From NCBI GenBank assembly GCA_964607765.1, contig CAZSNT010000189.1:1-18408 (forward strand): 18,408 bases of DNA, given 5' to 3'. The notes below the pieces were generated by a model. That model did not search any database and was not told the DNA's origin. It saw nothing but the letters and a program-made list of their open reading frames with translations. Of the stretch, positions 1 through 5,496 are shown piece after piece; the stretch's first letter is position 1, and each line of letters begins with the position of its first letter. Origin of the DNA: CAZSNT01 sp964607765 (lineage in GTDB: Bacteria > Verrucomicrobiota > Lentisphaeria > Oligosphaerales > JABHEG01). A program made the position numbers and the translations under genes.

Positions 1-154
1 GGGAAGGGCCTACGGATGCGGGAAGGGCCTACGGATGCGGGAAGGGCCTACGGATTGCGGGAAGGGCCTACGGATGCGGGAAGGGCCTACGGATGCGGGA
101 AGGGCCTACGGATGTGGGAAGGGCCTACGGATGCGGGAAGGGCCTACGGATTGC
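1..154. repeat. 19-bp tandem repeat array, 8 copies
   Basis: Eight head-to-tail copies of GGGAAGGGCCTACGGATGC fill the first 154 bases and probably continue left of the window. Copies 3 (39-58) and 8 (135-154) are 20 bp because an extra T turns ATGC into ATTGC; copy 6 (97-115) ends in T instead of C. There are no spacers, so it is not a CRISPR array. The unit length is not a multiple of three, so it does not encode a peptide repeat in one frame. It lies beyond the 3' end of the Uma2 gene. Function unknown. Confidence 0.97.
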
Positions 155-183
155 GGGTTTTGCGCAGTCCGGTCCTGAGCCTT

Positions 184-212
184 GGAGATCCGGTCGTCCC
201 TGACCGGTCTCC
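184..212 (-). terminator. stem-loop downstream of the Uma2 gene (possible terminator)
   Basis: GGAGA(184-188) pairs with TCTCC(208-212) and CCGGTC(190-195) with GACCGG(202-207), with one bulged T at 189 and a 6-nt loop. This gives an 11-bp GC-rich stem 24 nt past the Uma2 stop codon. No T-run follows on either strand, so it is not a classical intrinsic terminator. A hairpin-only terminator or mRNA 3'-end stabiliser is the likely role. Confidence 0.5.
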
Positions 213-235
213 GTGCGCGTAATTCCGTCCCAGGC

Positions 236-877
236 TTACGGATCGCTGGGGGCGCCGGCATTGTTCTCCCTGCCGTACGGCGGCGATCCCTCTTTGACCA
301 TGTCGATCTGCTCTTCCGGGGGGATGGGGAAGTCGAAGACAGGCTCGAGCGGGATCTCCAGGCCGGGGAAGAGCGGGCTCCTGAGCGTGTCCTCTTTGCG
401 GAACACGTGTCGAACGCGGTAGCTGTCGCCGTCGAGTTGAAGCACTTCGATCCAGGCCGGATACGGCTTCACGATCCAATACTCCCGGACACCGGACCGC
501 GCGTAGAGCCTGAGTTTGTGCGATCGATCGAGCAGAGCTGTGGATGGGGACAGGACCTCGACCACAAGATCCGGCGTGCCTTCGACGTGTGTCGCCCTGA
601 TTTTGTCCTTGTCGCATACCACGAGCAAGTCGGGTTGCACCACGTCATGGTCCGAGAGTTTCACATCCATGGGGGCGGGCAGCATCAAGCAGGGCTTGTC
701 CGCAAAGTAGGTGTAGAGGGATGCGGTGAGAGCCGCGCAGATGCTCTGGTGCCAATATCCGGGGCTCGGCGACATAGCGTAGGCTTGGCCGTCAACGATC
801 TCCCAGCGCTCGTCGTCAGGCCACCGGCGGTAATCGCTCCATGAGAAGCCGTCGTACCTGACTGCTGCATCGCCCAT
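236..877 (-). CDS. Uma2 family (DUF820) PD-(D/E)XK nuclease-like protein
   Basis: The 213-aa protein has the full Uma2/DUF820 layout. The N-terminal part (about 10-40) holds the RWEIVDGQAYAMSPSPG segment. PD at 82-83 lies in VQPDLLVV, VEVLSPS is at 106-112, D117 and K121 follow in DRSHKLRLY, and EYWIVKP is at 132-138. These match the restriction-endonuclease-like fold with its acidic and lysine catalytic residues, and the length is normal. Uma2 proteins are much expanded in cyanobacteria and PVC bacteria, but their biological role is unsettled; toxin-like, repair and mobile-DNA roles have all been suggested. The gene stands alone, divergent from the fucosidase, and has a strong predicted promoter. 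No clear Shine-Dalgarno sequence precedes the ATG; only a weak AGAGA lies about 10 nt upstream. Confidence 0.9.
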   Translation of the reverse strand: MGDAAVRYDGFSWSDYRRWPDDERWEIVDGQAYAMSPSPGYWHQSICAALTASLYTYFADKPCLMLPAPMDVKLSDHDVVQPDLLVVCDKDKIRATHVEGTPDLVVEVLSPSTALLDRSHKLRLYARSGVREYWIVKPYPAWIEVLQLDGDSYRVRHVFRKEDTLRSPLFPGLEIPLEPVFDFPIPPEEQIDMVKEGSPPYGRENNAGAPSDP

Positions 878-933
878 GTCACGTCTCTGGTTCGGTTTCT
901 GCTGTTTCTTGCCTGTGCTTCGATGCCAGAACC

Positions 934-962
934 ATTATACTTCCGGGCGTGAGCGATATCAA
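934..962 (-). promoter_or_regulatory. near-consensus sigma70 promoter of the Uma2 gene
   Basis: Read on the minus strand, TTGATA (962-957) and TATAAT (939-934) are separated by exactly 17 bp. This is one mismatch from the full sigma70 consensus. Transcription would start near 927, giving a 5' leader of about 50 nt before the ATG at 877. The -10 overlaps a plus-strand TATACT (936-941), so the fucosidase side could share a symmetric -10, although no good plus-strand -35 is visible. Confidence 0.75.
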
Positions 963-1008
963 CGACCACGACCTCGCCTCAGACTGCGTCCGACATGTCG
1001 AGGACGGT

Positions 1009-1036
1009 ATCACGGATCACGGATCACGGATCACGG
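1009..1036. repeat. ATCACGG heptamer tandem repeat, 4 perfect copies
   Basis: Four perfect copies of ATCACGG occupy 1009-1036. The final GG is the beginning of GGAGGA (1035-1040), the Shine-Dalgarno sequence of the fucosidase gene, which lies 9 nt before its ATG at 1050. The array sits in the 172-bp divergent region between Uma2 and the fucosidase. Confidence 0.95.
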
Positions 1037-1049
1037 AGGACAGTTTCGC

Positions 1050-2342
1050 ATGAACAGCGCTATCGTCGACCAGTCGCATTTGCCATCGGCCGTTCCCGCG
1101 GCGCGGCAGTTGGAGTACCAGGATTGGGAGATGGGTATCTTCTTCCACTTTGGGATCCGCACGTTCTACGAGGGGCATCGCGACTGGGACGGCAAGCCGA
1201 TGCCGACGGACGGGTTCCGGCCGTCGTGTCTGAACTGCGACGACTGGATTGTGAGCGCGAAGCGGGCCGGGATGCGCTATGCCGTGCTGGTGTGCAAGCA
1301 CCATGACGGGTTCGCGAACTGGCCGTCGGCTTACTCGGACTACAGTGTGGGGCAGACGCCGTGGCAGGACGGCAAGGGCGACGTGGTCAAGGAGTTCACC
1401 GACGCGTGTCGGCGTCATGGTGTGAAGCCGGGTCTGTACTACTCGCCGGCCGAGTGGGGGAGTGCGACGTTCGAGGATGAAGCCGCCTACGACGAGCACT
1501 TCCTCAACCAGATTACGGAGCTGCTGAGCAACTACGGCGACATTGACGTGCTGTGGTTCGACGGTTGCGGCTCTGAAGGGCACACGTACGACTGGCCGCG
1601 GATCGTGCGCGAGATCCGCAGGCTGCAGCCGAATGTACTGATCTTCAACATGGGTGACCCGGACTTCCGCTGGGTCGGCAATGAAGCCGGCGTTGCCGGG
1701 CTGCCGAACTGGAACACGGTTACGGGCGCCCGCTTCTCCGTGAACACCGAGGGCGAGGACAAACTGGCGGACACGCCCGTGTGGCTGCCGGCCGAGTGCG
1801 ATTGCATGATGCGCTGGCACAACTGGTTCTTCGAGGAAGCGGACGTGGAGACCGTGAAGCCGGTCGAGGAGTTGATGGGGCTGTACTACCTGTCCGTGGG
1901 CCGGGGCGCGAACCTGCTGATCAATATCGGCCCGGATCGGCGCGGCATGCTGCCCGACGCGGACCGGACTGCGCTGCTCGCGTTCGGCGCCGAGATCCGG
2001 CGGCGCTTCGGGGCCCCGATCGCCACGCTGGCCGATGGGGCGGTTACGGCGACGGGATGGGAATACACTGCCTCTGAACCATTCTACCTGGACCACGTGG
2101 TGCTGCAGGAGGACCTGGCGAAAGGCGAGTCCGTCCGCCGTTTTGCGATCCACATGCAGACGGGGATCAGTGGCCGGCTCATCACTCTGTATGAGGGCCG
2201 CAGCATTGGGCACAAACTCATCTGTCGTGTGCCCCTGGTCGCGTGCCGCAAGATCGTTGTGGAGATCACGGAGGCCGACGGTGCGGCGGCGCTGCGCGAC
2301 GTGTCGCTGCACAACTCGACGCGCTTGTTGCACCGGCATTGA
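1050..2342 (+). CDS. alpha-L-fucosidase, glycoside hydrolase family 29
   Basis: This is a 430-aa GH29 enzyme that would release terminal L-fucose from glycans by a retaining mechanism. Family signatures run in order: GIFFHFGIRTF (29-39), AGMRYAVLVCKHHDGF (73-88) with the substrate-binding histidine pair, and WPSAYSDYSV (91-100). DVLWFDG (166-172) has D171 at the nucleophile position, and GANLLINIGPD (286-296) is the conserved NIGP motif. Residues after about 330 fit the short C-terminal beta-sandwich. ATG 1050 was chosen because of GGAGGA at 1035-1040; the open frame extends 58 codons further upstream but that part is repeat and promoter DNA. No signal peptide is seen, so it probably acts in the cytoplasm on imported oligosaccharides. 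It precedes the RRM/URO-D/beta-helix genes on the same strand. Substrate linkage cannot be read from sequence. Confidence 0.93.
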   Translation: MNSAIVDQSHLPSAVPAARQLEYQDWEMGIFFHFGIRTFYEGHRDWDGKPMPTDGFRPSCLNCDDWIVSAKRAGMRYAVLVCKHHDGFANWPSAYSDYSVGQTPWQDGKGDVVKEFTDACRRHGVKPGLYYSPAEWGSATFEDEAAYDEHFLNQITELLSNYGDIDVLWFDGCGSEGHTYDWPRIVREIRRLQPNVLIFNMGDPDFRWVGNEAGVAGLPNWNTVTGARFSVNTEGEDKLADTPVWLPAECDCMMRWHNWFFEEADVETVKPVEELMGLYYLSVGRGANLLINIGPDRRGMLPDADRTALLAFGAEIRRRFGAPIATLADGAVTATGWEYTASEPFYLDHVVLQEDLAKGESVRRFAIHMQTGISGRLITLYEGRSIGHKLICRVPLVACRKIVVEITEADGAAALRDVSLHNSTRLLHRH

Positions 2343-2352
2343 TTCGGCTGCA

Positions 2353-2381
2353 CTGCTTCCGTTCTTGTCGGGCACGGGCAG
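2353..2381 (+). other. stem-loop after the fucosidase gene
   Basis: CTGC(2353-2356) pairs with GCAG(2378-2381) and CCGT(2359-2362) with ACGG(2374-2377), with a TT bulge and an 11-nt loop. An alternative outer pairing of TGCACT (2349-2354) with AGTGCA (2384-2389) also exists. It begins 10 nt after the fucosidase stop and lacks a T-tract, so it is at best a weak terminator or 3'-end structure. The rest of the 251-bp gap to the RRM gene shows no gene. Confidence 0.3.
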
Positions 2382-2529
2382 GGAGTGCACCACATTGTGT
2401 TGTGACCTATGGACATGCGCACGGAAGGCATGTAGATTCCTTTCATGACGACGTCTTGATCCGTATCCACACGGCAACGAATGGGCATTGTTGATACTGA
2501 TTCAGATACCCCACCAAGTCATGTCATTT

Positions 2530-2551
2530 GATCGGGACTGAGATCCCGGTC
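2530..2551 (+). other. hairpin in the leader of the RRM gene
   Basis: GATCGGGA (2530-2537) pairs with TCCCGGTC (2544-2551) through 8 bp including one G-U pair, with a 6-nt loop. It ends 25 nt before the AGGAG ribosome binding site at 2577-2581. It may stabilise the message or modulate translation. A pyrimidine-rich stretch, not a T-run, follows, so a terminator is less likely. Confidence 0.35.
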
Positions 2552-2593
2552 GTCTCTCCTTCCCACCTTCTCCAGCAGGAGTGTGCGCTTCCC

Positions 2594-3328
2594 ATGGAAC
2601 TGTTTGTCAAGAACCTCTCCTACGGCACGGACGAGGCGACACTGACCCAGGCGTTTCAGCAGTTTGGGGAGGTGCGCCGCGCAACTGTCATCAAGGACCG
2701 GGACACTGGCCAATCCCGTGGCTTCGGCTTCGTGGAAATGCCGGACGCTGATGCGCAACGTGCGATGGCGGCGTTGGACGGCCAGAGCATCGACGGCCGG
2801 CGCGTGTTTGTGTCCGAGTCCAGGTCACAGGGACGTCCGCCGCGCCCGGGCGGCCCGCCGCCGCGCCATTACTCCGCGGGAGGCGATCGTCCGCCGTCGG
2901 GGGCCGGTCGCGGCCCGGGGCCGCCGCCGCATGCCGCGCGGAGTTACGGCGGCTTGCCCGGCTCGACGCCAGCTTCCGCACCGGCAACCCGGCCAGCTTC
3001 GGCCGCGCCGTCGGCTCGCGCGCCCGGGCACAACACCGACTACACGCCCCTCCCGCCGCAGCGAGACTACGACTTCGGTCGCGGTTCAGACGATGACTTC
3101 GACAGGCTGGCGCCGCGGCGGACATCGCCCTCGACTGCCGATGAGGAACCGGTGCGTCGCCGGCGCGCCAAGCACACCAACCCGCACTCAAAGAAGCGGA
3201 AGCGACGCAAAGGCGGGGGCTTCGACGATGGCGCCCCCATGAAGGCGGGTAAGGGCAAGGCGTCGCGCGGCAGATCCCGCGGTTTTGATGACGATGAAGA
3301 GGATCTGTCGGCCTACCTTGACCGCTGA
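2594..3328 (+). CDS. RRM-type RNA-binding protein with long disordered tail
   Basis: Residues 1-76 form one RNA recognition motif. RNP2 is LFVKNL (3-8) and RNP1 is RGFGFVEM (42-49), both with their aromatic RNA-stacking residues. Such proteins bind single-stranded RNA and are known in cyanobacteria and PVC bacteria, usually at about 80-150 aa. This one is 244 aa. Residues 77-185 are rich in Pro, Gly, Arg, Ala and Ser. A strongly basic cluster follows at 187-206 (RRRRAK and KKRKRRK), and the C-terminus is acidic (DDDEEDLSAYLDR, 232-244). ATG 2594 is chosen because the RRM begins there and AGGAG lies at 2577-2581. The frame is open 22 codons earlier, but those residues do not belong to the domain. 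The next gene follows after 21 nt, so the two are probably co-transcribed. The RNA target is unknown. Confidence 0.94.
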   Translation: MELFVKNLSYGTDEATLTQAFQQFGEVRRATVIKDRDTGQSRGFGFVEMPDADAQRAMAALDGQSIDGRRVFVSESRSQGRPPRPGGPPPRHYSAGGDRPPSGAGRGPGPPPHAARSYGGLPGSTPASAPATRPASAAPSARAPGHNTDYTPLPPQRDYDFGRGSDDDFDRLAPRRTSPSTADEEPVRRRRAKHTNPHSKKRKRRKGGGFDDGAPMKAGKGKASRGRSRGFDDDEEDLSAYLDR

Positions 3329-3349
3329 GGAATTGGCAAGGAGTGAGCC

Positions 3350-4432
3350 ATGCTCATCGCCCCGTTCACCGATCAGTTCGCGCTCAACTGGGAAGGGCTC
3401 GTCCGCAACATCAGGCGCGAAGGCACGCCTGACCGCGTGTATTTCATTGAACTCTTTCTGGATCGCCAGACCGAGGACGCCATTGACCGGCGCTACGGGG
3501 TGACCGCGGGGCTCGACCCGGGCGCCCCCGATTTCGAGGCGCGGCGCGCGATCGCCATGAACCGGTTCCTGGGCTACGAAGGTGTTCCTGCCGGAGTGTT
3601 GCGTCTGGACACTGGCGTGAAGCTGTGCGCCGACGACACGACCGAAGGTGAGACGGCTCGTGAGAGTCGCAGCTGGATTAACGAGAAGGAAGGCGTCATC
3701 ACCTCGTGGGAGGAGTTCGATGCCTTTCCCTGGCCCGACGGCAGGAACTGGAACACGAGCCTGCTCGAGTGGTACGAGAAGAATCTGCCCGATGACATGT
3801 GTGTGGTCGGCCGGGGCGGACACTTCTGTGAGTACCTCTGCTGGCTGATGGGCTACGAAACGCTTTGCTACGCGCTCTACGAGCAACCGGACCTGGTGCG
3901 CGCTCTGGCCGACCGGATTCTGGAGCTGGAGGAGTCGGCCTGCCGCGTGTTGGTGCAGTTCGAGAGGGTGAAGATTGTCTGGGCGAGCGATGACCTGGGC
4001 TTCAAGACAGGGCCCATGATCAGCCCTGAAGCGATGCGCGAATATGTCTTCCCCGGCCACAAGCGTCTCGCTGAGATCGCGCACGCCGCGGGGCGACCGT
4101 ACCTGCTGCACGCGTGCGGGGACCGGCACGAACTCATGGACGACCTGATCGATGACGTGAAGATCGACGCTATCCACTCGTGGGAAGACACGATCGAGAC
4201 CATCACGGATGCCAAGCGTGCCTACGGCGACCGGGTTGCGCTGCTGGGCGGGATTGATGTCGACTTCCTCTGTCGTGCATCGGAGGGCGAGATCCGCCAG
4301 CGCGTGAGGGAGACCGTGGCTGAGTGTCAGCCGGGCGGCGGCTTCTGTCTGGGCTCCGGCAATTCCGTGGCCAACTATGTGCCGATCGACAGCTACCTGG
4401 CCATGATCGACGAGGGGCGGAAGTGCTCGTAG
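3350..4432 (+). CDS. URO-D family protein, zinc-type methyltransferase-like (first of pair)
   Basis: The 360-aa protein belongs to the uroporphyrinogen decarboxylase superfamily, in the branch with MtaA/MtbA/CmuA-like corrinoid methyltransferases rather than true HemE. Visible features are ISPEAMREYVFPGHKRL (224-240), H254-x-C256 in LLHACGD, and C333 in GGFCLGSGN. Together these give the HxC...C zinc set expected for thiol or corrinoid methyl transfer. GGIDVDFL (300-307) fits a barrel strand. No signal peptide is seen. The start has AAGGAG at 3338-3343, 6 nt before ATG. It follows the RRM gene by 21 nt and precedes a paralogue by 10 nt. No corrinoid-binding partner protein lies in the window. 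The real substrate is unknown; methyl groups from methylated sugars or small molecules are a guess from context. Confidence 0.92.
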   Translation: MLIAPFTDQFALNWEGLVRNIRREGTPDRVYFIELFLDRQTEDAIDRRYGVTAGLDPGAPDFEARRAIAMNRFLGYEGVPAGVLRLDTGVKLCADDTTEGETARESRSWINEKEGVITSWEEFDAFPWPDGRNWNTSLLEWYEKNLPDDMCVVGRGGHFCEYLCWLMGYETLCYALYEQPDLVRALADRILELEESACRVLVQFERVKIVWASDDLGFKTGPMISPEAMREYVFPGHKRLAEIAHAAGRPYLLHACGDRHELMDDLIDDVKIDAIHSWEDTIETITDAKRAYGDRVALLGGIDVDFLCRASEGEIRQRVRETVAECQPGGGFCLGSGNSVANYVPIDSYLAMIDEGRKCS

Positions 4433-4442
4433 AGGAGTCCTC

Positions 4443-5435
4443 ATGACATCGCGTGAGATTGTGCGGCGGACATTGGACTGCGAGGGCCCGGAGCGTGTGG
4501 CGCGGTCCTTCGCCGAGTCAGACTTCACCTGGGTTGGCTGCCGGGTCAAGACGCATGCCACGGGCTGGCAGGAAGTGGGTGGGGGCCGTTGGGAGCGCAC
4601 CGACGAGTGGGGGAACACGTGGGCGCGGATCGATCCGACGTCGAAAGGCGAAGTGGTGCGCGGCGTCCTCGACGACCTGGAGGCCATGGACAGCTACGAA
4701 TTCCCCGATTACTCGGCCCCCGCGGACTACGCCGATGTGCGGGAACGGCGCGAAGCACTTCCGGATGCGTGGCTGATGGGCGGCGTGCCGGGGTTCGCGT
4801 TCAATATCGCGCGGAAGATGCGGCGTCTGGACCAGTACCTGATGGATCTGGTGCTGGAGAGCGACTGCATGCACGCGCTGCACGACCGGATTGACGTCAT
4901 GGTTGCGGACATGATCCGGAACTACGCGGCTGCCGGTGTGGATGCGATCATGTTCTGCGAGGACTGGGGGACACAGGACCGGACACTGATCAGTCCGGAG
5001 ATGTGGCGGGAGGAGTTCTTCCCGCGCTTCGAGGCCCTGTGCGGCTTGGCGCACGATGCGGGGATCCGCGTGTTCATGCACTCGTGCGGCAAGATCGAAG
5101 CGATCGTGCCCGGATTGATGGAGGCGGGCGTGGATCTGCTGCAGTTCGATCAGCCCGACCTGCACGGCATCGACACGCTGGCTGCGCACCAGGCGCGGGG
5201 CCAGATCACGTTCTGGTGTCCGGTCGACATCCAGCGCACACTGCAGACTTGCGACGAACAGGTCATTCGCGCGAGGGCACGGGAGATGCTTGACAAGCTG
5301 TGGTGTGGGCGCGGCGGCTTTGTGGCCGGTTACTACGGCGACAATGCGTCGATCGGGCTCGAACCGGCCGTGCAAGGCTGGGCTTGTGACGAGTTCACGC
5401 GCTCCGGCGTCAGGGCCCGGTACGAGTCGAGCTGA
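4443..5435 (+). CDS. URO-D family protein, methyltransferase-like (second of pair)
   Basis: A 330-aa URO-D superfamily paralogue of the preceding gene. It shares the segment TLISPEMWREEFFPRFEAL (181-199) and the zinc pair H213-x-C215 in FMHSCGK. The C-terminal glycine-rich strand reads RGGFVAGYYGDN (290-301), so the third zinc cysteine seen at that place in the upstream protein is missing. C288 just before it, or C259 in FWCPVD, could substitute. AGGAG at 4433-4437 lies 5 nt before ATG, and only 10 nt separate it from the upstream stop. Co-translation as a pair is therefore very likely, and a heteromeric or two-step methyl-transfer role is possible. Methyltransferase activity is inferred from the family; decarboxylation of uroporphyrinogen is unlikely. 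Confidence 0.9.
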   Translation: MTSREIVRRTLDCEGPERVARSFAESDFTWVGCRVKTHATGWQEVGGGRWERTDEWGNTWARIDPTSKGEVVRGVLDDLEAMDSYEFPDYSAPADYADVRERREALPDAWLMGGVPGFAFNIARKMRRLDQYLMDLVLESDCMHALHDRIDVMVADMIRNYAAAGVDAIMFCEDWGTQDRTLISPEMWREEFFPRFEALCGLAHDAGIRVFMHSCGKIEAIVPGLMEAGVDLLQFDQPDLHGIDTLAAHQARGQITFWCPVDIQRTLQTCDEQVIRARAREMLDKLWCGRGGFVAGYYGDNASIGLEPAVQGWACDEFTRSGVRARYESS

Positions 5436-5496
5436 GGTGGCAACTGAATTCCGGGGTAAGGGAATTGGGTCTGAGGCAGTGAGGTGTGGGTTGCCT

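Noticed and set aside
1..154. Possible CRISPR array
   Set aside because: Units are directly adjacent with no unique spacers and only 19-20 bp long.
876..1049. 58-codon upstream extension of the fucosidase
   Set aside because: It runs through promoter and heptamer-repeat DNA, while ATG 1050 has an ideal GGAGGA and begins where family similarity begins.
1017..2477. 486-aa minus-strand ORF over the fucosidase
   Set aside because: It is antisense to a clear GH29 gene, has no recognisable domain, and is the usual open shadow frame in high-GC DNA.
3329..3349. Cobalamin riboswitch before the URO-D genes
   Set aside because: The 21-nt gap is far too short and no B12-box-like sequence is visible in the longer upstream leader either.
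3188..4687. 499-aa minus-strand ORF over the URO-D genes
   Set aside because: It has no family motif and spans the ends of three well-supported plus-strand genes.
5290..5496. 69-codon upstream extension of the beta-helix gene
   Set aside because: It overlaps the end of the URO-D gene and would bury the signal peptide inside the protein.
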